A DNA stretch of 64,000 bases from Streptomyces sp. PT12 (GTDB lineage Bacteria > Actinomycetota > Actinomycetes > Streptomycetales > Streptomycetaceae). The position numbers were made by a program, and so were the translations under genes. Positions 43,007 to 50,273 of this stretch are shown one piece after another. The stretch lies in assembly GCF_003311645.1 (NCBI RefSeq), contig NZ_QEST01000149.1:48185-112184 (forward strand). The letters are read 5' to 3'. Under the pieces are notes generated by a model that was not told the DNA's origin, searched no databases, and saw only the letters and a program-made list of their open reading frames with translations. Each line of letters starts with the position of its first letter. The stretch's first letter is position 1.

Positions 43007-43845
43007 GTCTCATTTGGTGAGTCTGCGGTAGCAGATGAGGGTGCAGGCCATGGCGGTGAGGGCGAGGACGTGGTCGGCTTCGCGTTCGTAGCGGCGGTGG
43101 AGTCGGCGGCATCCGGCGAGCCAGGCACATGGTGCGTTCGATGGCCCAGCGGTGTCGGCCCAGTCGCTTGGAGGACTCGATGCCCTCGCGGGCGATGCGG
43201 TGGGTGATGCCACGGCTGCGGAGCCAACGACGCAAGTGGTCGTAGTCGTAGCCCTTGTCGGCGTAGAGCTTCGCGGGGCGTCGTCGGCGAGGCCCGCGGC
43301 GGGAACGGATCGGCGGGATGCCACGGACGAGCGGTTCCAGGGCCTGGCTGTCGTCGCGGTTGGCACCAAAGATGCCGATCGAGAGGGGCGGACCGGTCCG
43401 CTCGGTGATCAAGTGGATCTTCGAGCCCTTCTTGCCCCGGTCCACAGGATGCGGGCCTGTCAGCTCCCCCCTTTGAGGGCTCGCACGTTCACCGAGTCGA
43501 TCGCGCACCGCGACCAGTCCAGCTCGCCCCGCGCGCCGAGTTCGTCCAGGACCAGCCGGTAGAGCTTGGCCCACACCCGAGCCCGGGTCCACTCGCTGAA
43601 CCGGCGATGAGCCGTCGGACCCGAAGGACCGAACGACGGCGGCAACTGCCGCCACGCGCGACCCGACGTGGCCACGAAGACGATCGCCGCCAACACCTCG
43701 CGGTCCCCGTACCGCCGCCGCCCCCCACCCTGAGGACGAGGCGGCGCCTCAGGCACCACCCGCTCGAACAACTCCCACAACTCGTCCGGCACCAGACGTT
43801 CCACGATCCCCACGAAGCCAGGCTATCGAACAATCCAAATGAGAC
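43007..43845 (-). mobile_element. IS5-family insertion sequence (about 840 bp)
   Basis: Bounded by GTCTCATTTGG at 43007-43017 and its inverse CCAAATGAGAC at 43835-43845, an 11-bp perfect terminal inverted repeat. Between them is a two-frame transposase on the minus strand whose stop lies in the inverted repeat, as in the IS427-type subgroup. No clear target duplication is visible, perhaps because a deletion followed insertion. Confidence 0.85.
43010..43813 (-). pseudogene. IS5-family transposase, two-frame, with an extra frameshift
   Basis: The first frame (ATG 43813 to 43460, 117 aa) has the N-terminal domain (LVPDELWELFERVVPEAPPR, GRAWRQLPPSFGPSGPTAHR, CAIDSVNVRALKGGS). The second frame continues with the DDE core (KKGSKIHLITERTGPPLS, LYADKGYDYDHLRRWLRSRG) and HRWAIERTM. 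A frame change between the two is normal for this group. A further +1 shift after ERTM (near 43130) is needed to reach WLAGCRRLHRRYEREADHVL, so the element is probably inactive. Confidence 0.8.
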
Positions 43846-43852
43846 GACCTCT

Positions 43853-43866
43853 TAGGAGCGCTCCCA
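43853..43866. promoter_or_regulatory. CebR-type operator
   Basis: TAGGAGCGCTCCCA matches the streptomycete CebR box TGGGAGCGCTCCCA at 13 of 14 positions. CebR represses cellulose and cello-oligosaccharide genes. It lies 7 bp beyond the insertion sequence, on the promoter side of the CBM2 remnant, and may be the original operator of that gene. Confidence 0.7.
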
Positions 43867-43989
43867 TAGACGCATCGACGGCGTGGGGCGTCGAGGGGTC
43901 GCGCGCTGGGGCGTTGACTCGTAAGAAGGTGGCTGTCACATTCGGTAGCCTCGGCCGTGGCGAGCCGTTCCGAGTCGCAGGAGGAGCAG

Positions 43990-44319
43990 ATGGCCGACCA
44001 CATCACGGTGTTGACGACAACGGACAGCAGGGAGGCGGCCCAGGCCCTCGCCCGGTCGGCCGTCGAGGCCCGCGTGGCGGCGTGTGCCCAGATCGACGGG
44101 CCGATCACGAGCGTCTACCGGTGGGAGGGAGCGGTCCAGACCGAGGAGGAGTGGCGCGTTCTCTACAAGACGCCCGCGTCGAAGTACCCCGCCCTCGAGG
44201 CGCACATCAAGAGCGTGCACACATATGACACTCCGGAGATCATCGCGGCCGAGATCACGCTGGGGAGCGGGGCGTACCTGGCGTGGCTGGAGAGCGAGAC
44301 GAGCGCGGGCGCGGACTGA
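43990..44319 (+). CDS. cutA: Divalent-cation tolerance protein CutA
   Basis: A 109-aa trimeric CutA1 protein. Motifs: ITVLTTTDSREAAQALARSA, VEARVAACAQIDGPITSVYR, WEGAVQTEEEWRVLYKT and YDTPEIIAAEITLGSGAYLAW. It is linked to copper tolerance and metabolic signalling; its biochemical role is not settled. The ATG at 43990 has GGAGGAG. It is monocistronic and is probably intact because of functional constraint, unlike its neighbours. Confidence 0.93.
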   Translation: MADHITVLTTTDSREAAQALARSAVEARVAACAQIDGPITSVYRWEGAVQTEEEWRVLYKTPASKYPALEAHIKSVHTYDTPEIIAAEITLGSGAYLAWLESETSAGAD

Positions 44320-44714
44320 ACGGGGCTACGGAGGGTCCAGTGGCGTAGGCCGCCTGCCGCGGTGGCTGCTTATCCGCGGCTTATGCCAGGGCAGGTGCTC
44401 TTTGGAAACGGCGCACACTGTGTGTTGAACAGAACGTGCCCTGTGTCAGAAGAGACCCCGACCCCGCGCAAGCGGGGCATAAAGCCCAACGGGCCCGCTG
44501 AACGACGCGCACGACCACCCCCGCACCGGCCTGCTCCCTCAGCTCAACGTGCGCGCGGTGAACGACGAGAGCGGCGGCCAGGGCAGGCCCGAAGGGTGCG
44601 CGCCACCGCAACCGACCACCGGCACGGCGGCCGCCAACGAGGGACGCGGCCGCGCCCGTTCGGCGAACGGCCCCAGCCCACAACGAGACCGACCGTTGAC
44701 CGAGACGGCCCCCG
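44320..44714. other. 395-bp stretch with no recognised gene
   Basis: Contains a single hairpin CCCCGC-GCAA-GCGGGG (44462-44477) and a frame reading LNDAHDHPRTGLLPQLNV that could be a scrap of coding sequence, but no family was identified. It is probably degraded DNA between cutA and the broken MBL gene. Confidence 0.35.
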
Positions 44715-45225
44715 GCCGGGCCGACGTTCCGCAACGCGCGGCATCGCGTGGCCGAGGCCGAGTGGCGTACTGGGCACGGACCGGTGGCTGGGGCGCGCCC
44801 GACCCGCGTACCGTGCTCGCACCGCTGTCCGGCGTCGTCGAGTTCCTTCGGGACGGTGAGACGATCGCGCTGGGGATCACCGTGCACGCCACGCCGGGGC
44901 ACACGCCCGGCACCTGGCGGTCACCGTGGCCGATCCGGACCGTCCGGAGGCCGAACGCGTGCTGATCGTGGGGGACATCCTGCACTCGGCGGCGCAAGTG
45001 GCCGAGCCGGACTGGTCGTTCGCCACCGACGTCGATCCGCGCCGTGCGCGGGAGGTGCGCGGGGACGTCCTCGCGACGCCCCGCACCGTGCTCGCGGTCG
45101 GGCATGCCACCGGGCACGTCTTCGGGCGCGTGGAACGCACGGAACGCACGGAACGCGCCGAGCACTCGGAACGCGCCGCATCGGGAACGGTGTGGGCCCC
45201 GGTGTTCGGCGAGGGCGGCGCGTGA
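44715..45225 (+). pseudogene. Truncated and frameshifted MBL-fold metallohydrolase
   Basis: The C-terminal half of a metallo-beta-lactamase-fold hydrolase. VEFLRDGETIALGITVHATPGHTPG reads (in parts) up to 44905, where one C is missing (GGCACC where GGCCACC is expected) and the frame then moves to RVLIVGDILHSAAQVAEPDW and TPRTVLAVGHATGHVFG. Another base is lost near 44775 (EAEWR/YWARTGG). The N-terminal half with the HxHxDH motif is missing. It overlaps the next MBL gene by 1 bp. Two members of the same fold in tandem suggest a former duplication or operon. Confidence 0.7.
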
Positions 45226-46331
45226 TGCGCGTGCGCCACATCGACTGCGGCGCGATGCCTCCGCTCGGCGGGCGGCTGATCGACGACCGGCCGGGGCTGC
45301 TGCGCCGTGGCGAGATGGTCACGCACTGCCCGCTGATCGACACCGGCGCCCAACTCGTCCTCGTGGACCCGGGGGTGGGAACGCCAAGCGTCGATGGGGC
45401 CCGTGGCTGGCTGGGGCGTGGGCTGGTCACCGCGTTCCGGCTCGGGGGCGACGCGAGGGAGACGGCCGTGGCGCGGGTGAGAGGGCTCGGTTACGACCCG
45501 GCCGATGTCTCGGACATCGTGCTCACCCATGGGGACGGGGATCACGCCGGTGGGCTCGTGGACTTCCCCGACGCCAACGTGCATGTGCTGGCCGAGGAGT
45601 TGAGGGCGCTCAGCGCGCCCGCGACCCGGCTGGAACGCGCCCGCTACCACCGCGCGCACTTCGCCCACCGGCCGCGCTGGATCCCGTACGAGGAGGTGGG
45701 CGAGCGGTGGTTCGGGTTCGGTGCCGTCCGCGCGTTGAAGGGGCTGCCGCCCGAGATCCTGCTGGTCCCGCTGGCGGGGCACACGCGCGGGCACGCCGGG
45801 GTGGCCGTCGACACCGGGGCTGGCTGGCTGCTGCACGCGGGCGATTCCTACTTCCACCGCGGGGAGTTGGACGCGAGGGCCCCCCACTGCCCGCCCGGCA
45901 TCGGCCTGTTCCAGCGGATGGTCGAGTCACGGCGCCGCGAGCGCCCGGGGAACCAGCGGCACTTGCGCGAGCTGGTCCACGACCATGGCGACCGGGTGAC
46001 CGTGTTCTCCGCCCACTGCGCCGACGAGTTCGACGCCATCGGCCCCATAGGGTTGCGGGGTGGAGAGAACAGCGGCGACGGCGTTCCTGGCAAGGGTGTG
46101 GGACGCGTTCCGTGTGGCGCCCGTGGAGCGGCGCGGGGAGGCGTTGGAGTCCAGGTCGGGGGCCGGGGTGCACACCGTGCGGACGGGCGGAGGCGAGGTC
46201 GCGTATCTCAAGGTCACCGGGGCCGAGGCGGGGCCTGGGCCGTTGGCGGCGGCTCGGTGGGAGCTGCGTTTCTACCGGGAGCTGGCGCCGGTCGTGCCCG
46301 TGCGCACGCCGCGCCTGCTCGGCGCGCTTGA
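45225..46331 (+). CDS. MBL-fold metallohydrolase with read-through C-terminus
   Basis: Residues 1-270 are an MBL-fold hydrolase: DIVLTHGDGDHAGGLVDFPD (metal motif with the middle His replaced by Asp), PLAGHTRGHAGVAVDTG, LLHAGDSYFHRGELDAR and VTVFSAHCADEFDAI. Relatives end there; here the frame stays open for another 98 codons of low-complexity Gly/Arg sequence, overlapping the next gene by 272 bp. A TAG sits in another frame at 46048, so a one-base insertion probably removed the stop. The domain itself looks intact. Confidence 0.75.
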   Translation: MRVRHIDCGAMPPLGGRLIDDRPGLLRRGEMVTHCPLIDTGAQLVLVDPGVGTPSVDGARGWLGRGLVTAFRLGGDARETAVARVRGLGYDPADVSDIVLTHGDGDHAGGLVDFPDANVHVLAEELRALSAPATRLERARYHRAHFAHRPRWIPYEEVGERWFGFGAVRALKGLPPEILLVPLAGHTRGHAGVAVDTGAGWLLHAGDSYFHRGELDARAPHCPPGIGLFQRMVESRRRERPGNQRHLRELVHDHGDRVTVFSAHCADEFDAIGPIGLRGGENSGDGVPGKGVGRVPCGARGAARGGVGVQVGGRGAHRADGRRRGRVSQGHRGRGGAWAVGGGSVGAAFLPGAGAGRARAHAAPARRA

Positions 46332-47000
46332 CGCCGACGACGGCGTGGCCCTGCTGCTTGCGGCCGGGGGCGAGGCGCGGGACGCCGCGTCGTGGACGCC
46401 GGGCATGTGGGCGGCGCTCGGGCGCGACCTGGCCGCGCTGCATGGCACGCCGTTGCCCGCGGACCATGGCTTGGACGGCCGCCCCGACGCGCTGCTCGCG
46501 GCGCTCGACGCCCCCGCCACGGCCGAGATCCGCGCGTTCTGGGCGGACCCGCCCCCCGGGCCCCCGAGCCCTCCGGGCTTCCCGGCCTGCCCGCCCTGCT
46601 CGACGGCCGCGACGCGCTCAGGGCCAGGCTCACCGAGCGGCAGCCGCCCGTCCTGGTCCATGGCGACTGCCACACGGACAACGTCGTGCACGACGTTGGT
46701 TCGCTCGTCTTCTGCGACTGGCAGGAGGCGCGGATCGGCCGCCCCACCTCCGACCTGGCCTTCCTCCAGGTGCGAGCGACCCCCGCGGGAACGACCGTGC
46801 CCCCGGCCCTCGGGGACGCCCACCTCGACGCACGCCCCGGCGACCGGGATGTCATCGAACGCGCCCTGGTCGCCGAGGAGTTGGCGATCCTGCTGTTCCT
46901 GTGGCCGCCGTTTGCCCCGTTCAACGGCCCCGAGGCGATCGAACGCGTCCGCCGCAGGGCCCGCGCGCTGGCCGCGCGGTACCTCCGCGAGGCGGCCTGA
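46060..47000 (+). pseudogene. Frameshifted aminoglycoside-phosphotransferase-family (APH/ChoK) protein
   Basis: Starts with a GTG at 46060. Residues 1-165 show the N-lobe and start of the C-lobe (EVAYLKVTGAEAGPGPLAAAR, ALGRDLAALHGTPLPADHGL). Between about 46550 and 46580, in a tract of CCCCCC, GGG and CCCCC, the frame changes; then follow LDGRDALRARLTERQPPVLV, VHGDCHTDNVVHD (Brenner motif with catalytic Asp) and FCDWQEARIGRPTSDLAF (metal-binding Asp). All kinase motifs survive, so only an indel in the homopolymer tract breaks it. This could be a sequencing error or a phase-variable site. Confidence 0.75.
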
Positions 47001-47111
47001 GGCCCAGCCGCTGCGCCCGCCCTGGCGCGGCGCCAGCCCAGGCGCCGGGCCGTCCTGGAGAGGCGCCGTCCTGGAGAGGCGGGACGCGGGAGCTGGTCGT
47101 AGTGTGGCCCC

Positions 47112-47354
47112 ATGGAAGACAAGGACATTCTCGTCCATGTCGGGCAGCTTGTGGACGAGGAGCGGGTGCTCCGGGCGCGGGCGGCCGGGCGTGGTCTCCG
47201 GGACGACGAGCAGGCGCGGCTCGACGGGGTGGAGGCCCGGCTCGACCAGTGCTGGGACCTGCTGCGACGGCGGCGGGTCAGGGAGGGTGCCGGGGAGGAC
47301 CCGGACGGGACGACGGTGCGGCCCGCCTGGGAGGTCGAGGGGTACGAGTCGTAG
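47112..47354 (+). CDS. DUF2630 family protein
   Basis: An 80-aa protein, the normal size for this actinobacterial family of unknown function. It begins EDKDILVHVGQLVDEERVLR and contains LDQCWDLLRRRRVREGAG followed by DPDGTTVRPAWEVEGYES, close to the family consensus. The helical N-terminus suggests a small coiled-coil dimer. The ATG at 47112 has weak Shine-Dalgarno support. It stands alone, 27 bp before the methyltransferase start. Confidence 0.85.
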   Translation: MEDKDILVHVGQLVDEERVLRARAAGRGLRDDEQARLDGVEARLDQCWDLLRRRRVREGAGEDPDGTTVRPAWEVEGYES

Positions 47355-47381
47355 CCTTCGGGGCTGGGGTAGCCTGCTGGG

Positions 47382-48245
47382 GTGGCGGCACAGCGGATCA
47401 CGACGCGTAACGCTCGGTTCCAGCAGTGGCAGGCACAGCTCACCAACAGGAACAAGCGGCAGAGGGCCGGGGAGTTCCTGGTGCAGGGGGTGCGCCCGGT
47501 GTCGCAGGCGGTCGAGCACGGGTGGCCCGTCAGGGCGTTGCTCTTCGACGAGAGCCGTCAGCTGACGCGGTGGGCCAGCGGCCTGTTGCGGGAGGTGAAG
47601 GCCGAGAAGATCGCCATGGCCCCTGAGTTGCTCGCCGAGCTCGGCGAGAAGGACAAGGGCGTCCCCGAGGTGGTGGCGGTGGCCGAGATGCCGCCCGACG
47701 AGCTGACGCGGATCCCGGTGGGCCCCGGCTTCCTCGGGGTGCTCTTCGACCGGCCGACCAGCCCGGGGAACATCGGCGCCATCGTGCGTTCGGCCGACTC
47801 CTTCGGCGCGCACGGCCTCGTGGTCACGGGGCACGCGGCCGATGTCTACGACCCCAAGTCCGTGCGGGCCAGCACCGGTTCGCTGTTCGCGCTGCCCGTC
47901 GTGCGGGTGCCGGGGCAGCGGGAGGTCGAGGCGTGGCTCGCGGCGGCCGCGCCCGAGGTGACGGTCGTCGGAACGGATGAGCGAGGGTCGATCGACATCA
48001 CCGAGGCCGACCTCACCGGGCCCGTCCTGCTGGCCGTCGGCAACGAGACGACGGGTCTGAGCACGGCCTGGCGCGAGCGGTGCGACGTGCTGGTGCGCAT
48101 CCCCATGACGGGCTCGGCGTCCTCGCTCAACGCCGCGAGCGCGGCGAGCGTCGTGCTCTACGAGACGGCACGGCAGCGCGGGTTCGAGCGGCGCGGGTTC
48201 GAGCGGCGCGGCTTCGAGCGGCGCGGCTTCGAGCGGCGCGCGTGA
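47382..48245 (+). CDS. SPOUT-family RNA 2'-O-methyltransferase (TrmH/SpoU)
   Basis: A 287-aa methyltransferase. The N-terminal region (residues 1-105) is the RNA-binding part (QWQAQLTNRNKRQRAGEFLV). The SPOUT domain has VLFDRPTSPGNIGAIVRSADS (motif 1), LAVGNETTGLSTAWRE (motif 2) and IPMTGSASSLNAASAASVVL (motif 3), which form the trefoil-knot SAM site. It probably methylates rRNA or tRNA ribose. Start: GTG at 47382. The C-terminus is extended by a four-fold Arg-Gly-Phe-Glu-Arg repeat encoded by a 15-bp tandem repeat, absent from typical members. Confidence 0.88.
   Translation: MAAQRITTRNARFQQWQAQLTNRNKRQRAGEFLVQGVRPVSQAVEHGWPVRALLFDESRQLTRWASGLLREVKAEKIAMAPELLAELGEKDKGVPEVVAVAEMPPDELTRIPVGPGFLGVLFDRPTSPGNIGAIVRSADSFGAHGLVVTGHAADVYDPKSVRASTGSLFALPVVRVPGQREVEAWLAAAAPEVTVVGTDERGSIDITEADLTGPVLLAVGNETTGLSTAWRERCDVLVRIPMTGSASSLNAASAASVVLYETARQRGFERRGFERRGFERRGFERRA
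48177..48236 (+). repeat. Four 15-bp tandem repeats at the methyltransferase 3' end
   Basis: CGCGGGTTCGAGCGG (and a variant with C for the second T pair) repeats four times without gaps, coding the pentapeptide RGFER. The copies differ by one base between the first and last pairs. Repeat-number change would lengthen or shorten the tail without breaking the frame. Confidence 0.9.
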
Positions 48246-48261
48246 CGGGAGCGAGGGCGGC

Positions 48262-48477
48262 ATGGCGCGGATCCTGGACATCGTTGTGGACTGCGGGCAC
48301 CCGGCGCCGTTGGCGCGGTTCTGGGCGGTGGCGCTCGACGGGTACGCGGTCGCGCCGTACGACGAGGCGGAGCTGGCGCGGCTGCGCGCCCTGGGCGCGC
48401 GGGTGGCCGAGGAGCGCGAGACGCTGACGGCGCTGTGCGACCCGGAGGGGAACGAGTTCTGCCTGATGCGCCCCTGA
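48262..48477 (+). CDS. Shortened VOC/glyoxalase-like protein (in-frame internal deletion)
   Basis: A 71-aa frame. The start ARILDIVVDCGHPAPLARFW, followed by VALDGYAVAPYDEAELARLR, and the end ALCDPEGNEFCLMRP match the two ends of a common streptomycete VOC-family protein of about 115-120 aa. The central 45 or so residues (including the second metal-ligand strand) are missing. The break falls at ELARLRALGARV, where the two halves of the full protein share a similar sequence, so recombination between short repeats is likely. In frame, but not expected to form the normal fold. Confidence 0.6.
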   Translation: MARILDIVVDCGHPAPLARFWAVALDGYAVAPYDEAELARLRALGARVAEERETLTALCDPEGNEFCLMRP

Positions 48478-48498
48478 CCCCCTCGGGGGCGCCGTCCC

Positions 48499-49557
48499 TC
48501 AGGCGGCCCGGTCCCGCACGAGTCCCGCGCGGAGCAGGCTGTCGCCCGTCTCGACGATGGTGGCCTCGGGGTCGCGGGGCCGCCAGCCGAGCACGGAGCG
48601 GGCCTTGTCGGTGCGCAGGACGGGCCTGCGGCCCAGCTGGCCGAGCACGCCCCGCAGGTCCGCCTGGGAACGGGCCGCCTCCCGCACCTGCTCCTCGGTC
48701 AGCTCGGTGGTCGGCACGCGCGCGGCGCGCTCCCCCAGGTGCTCGGCGAGGGTCCTGGCCAGCTCGATAAACGTCATGGTGGCGCCGCCGTCAGCGATGA
48801 ACCGCTCCCCCGCGGCGGCCGGGTGCGCCATCGCGCGCACATGGAGGTCCACGACATCGCGCACGTCCACCACGCCGAAGGCCACGGGCGGAACGGTGGG
48901 CATCGCGCCATCCAGCATCGCCTTGACCAGGTTGACGGAGGTGGACAGGCGGGAGCTGAGGACGGGGCCGAAGATGCCGCTCGGAGCGATGACCGTGAGT
49001 TGGAGATCGCCGCCTTCTCTTTGGACGAAGTCCCAGGCTGACCGTTCGGCGATCATTTTCGACCGGATGTAGGGCGTGTGGTCGTCGGACGGGATCGTCC
49101 AGTCGGTCTCGTCGAAGGTGTCACCCGGCTTGGGCGTGTAGCCGACCGCGGCGAACGACGACGTCAGCACGGTCCGCCGCACCCCGTGGTCGCGCGCGGC
49201 CCGCAGGACGCGCAGCGCGCCGTCCCGCGCGGGAACGATGACCTCGTCGGCGTTCTCCGGCTGGGACGCGGGGAACGGCGACGCGACGTGGTGGACCTCG
49301 GCGCAGCCCGCGACGGCCTCGGGCCAGCCGTCGTCGGACGACAGGTCGGCGGTGACGATCTCGAGGCGGCCGCCCGGGTCGGTCCCCGCGGTCGCGAGGG
49401 CGGCGCGGACCTCATCGGCGCGGGTGGGCGTGCGGACCGTGGCGCGCACGCGACGGCCGTCGCGCAGGAGGCGGTCGACCAGGTGCGTTCCGAGGAAACC
49501 GGTGCCACCGGTGACCAGAACGGGCGCGCCGTTCGTCGTGGGGGTCGTGCTGTCCAT
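48499..49557 (-). CDS. NAD(P)-dependent SDR reductase (dihydroflavonol reductase-like)
   Basis: A 352-aa extended SDR: VLVTGGTGFLGTHLVDRLL at the N-terminus, a YIRSK-type active site (YxxxK) in HTPYIRSKMIAERSAW, and a VDVRDVVDLHVRAM segment. It resembles aldehyde/ketone reductases of the dihydroflavonol-4-reductase group, which are common in streptomycetes. The ATG at 49557 follows GGGAACACCC. The substrate is unknown. Confidence 0.85.
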   Translation of the reverse strand: MDSTTPTTNGAPVLVTGGTGFLGTHLVDRLLRDGRRVRATVRTPTRADEVRAALATAGTDPGGRLEIVTADLSSDDGWPEAVAGCAEVHHVASPFPASQPENADEVIVPARDGALRVLRAARDHGVRRTVLTSSFAAVGYTPKPGDTFDETDWTIPSDDHTPYIRSKMIAERSAWDFVQREGGDLQLTVIAPSGIFGPVLSSRLSTSVNLVKAMLDGAMPTVPPVAFGVVDVRDVVDLHVRAMAHPAAAGERFIADGGATMTFIELARTLAEHLGERAARVPTTELTEEQVREAARSQADLRGVLGQLGRRPVLRTDKARSVLGWRPRDPEATIVETGDSLLRAGLVRDRAA

Positions 49558-49870
49558 GGGTGTTCCCTCTCAGCGAGGCGCGTCCGCGCCGTGGATGAGT
49601 TCGTCCGGCGTCCGGCGTCCGGCATCCGTCGCCCGGCATCCGGCCCCGGCGTCGGAGCGCCGCCTTGCGGCCCACAGGTCCGCGGGCCGTCCGCTCGTCT
49701 CTCCGTCGCCGCCACGCGGCCGAGTCTCCGGCACCTGAAGCGCTTGACGTCGAGCGCACCGCCCGCCGCCCCCGGCAGGTCGCGCGCCTGGCGCAACGGC
49801 GCGCGGCTCGGCACGCGCGGCTCGGCACGCGCGGGCCCCGCCCAGGCGGGCCGGTGTGCTCGGGCGGGCC
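49558..49870. other. Non-coding stretch of about 310 bp with short repeats
   Basis: Contains simple repeats such as CGTCCGGCGTCCGGCATCCG and two copies of CGCGCGGCTCGGCA near 49799-49825. No gene family and no convincing hairpin. It separates two divergent genes. Confidence 0.4.
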
Positions 49871-49876
49871 TAATAT
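49871..49876 (+). promoter_or_regulatory. Possible leaderless -10 element (TAATAT)
   Basis: TAATAT at 49871-49876 lies 7 nt before the GTG at 49884, and there is no ribosome-binding site. In streptomycetes this geometry suggests a leaderless transcript. No obvious -35 element is present 17-18 nt upstream. Confidence 0.4.
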
Positions 49877-49883
49877 CGAACGC

Positions 49884-50192
49884 GTGAACGACCTGCCGTC
49901 CGATGTGCCCCGCCTGCGGGCCCTCGCCGCCTGGCTGGAGTCCCAGCTGAGCGCGGTGCGGAAGGCCATCGACGAGGCGGAGGAGCGGGACGGGCCGCGC
50001 TGGTGGGTGCAGTGGATGCGCACCGCGCCGGGCGAGCCACGGCGGGGCGTGCTGCACCGCGCGGGCTGCTGGTGCCCCGGCGCGCCCGATCTCCATCTCG
50101 CCGACGCGCGGCGCGTGTTGGCCGAGCACGGCGCCGGGATCGAACGCTGCCCGGTCTGCCGCGCTGAGGTCACCCCTGGACGGCCCGAGTGA
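49884..50192 (+). CDS. DUF6233-like hypothetical protein
   Basis: A 102-aa protein. LPSDVPRLRALAAWLESQLS, a middle region with WWVQWMRTAP and VLHRAGCWCPGA, and the end GIERCPVCRAE give the pattern of small streptomycete DUF6233 proteins, with two Cys pairs that could bind a metal. No function is known. The GTG at 49884 is chosen for the TAATAT just upstream. It is followed by an 81-bp gap and the convergent acyl-CoA dehydrogenase gene. Confidence 0.72.
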   Translation: MNDLPSDVPRLRALAAWLESQLSAVRKAIDEAEERDGPRWWVQWMRTAPGEPRRGVLHRAGCWCPGAPDLHLADARRVLAEHGAGIERCPVCRAEVTPGRPE

Positions 50193-50273
50193 CCCCGCCA
50201 CCCCCCGCCACCCCCGCCGTCTGGGCCGCCCCCCCGTCGCGGATCGCCGCGGATCGCCGCGCGTCGCGGCGGC

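Noticed and set aside
44462-44477. CRISPR-repeat-like hairpin CCCCGC-GCAA-GCGGGG
   Set aside because: It resembles the core of type I-E repeats, but there is one copy only, no second repeat at spacer distance and no cas gene in the window.
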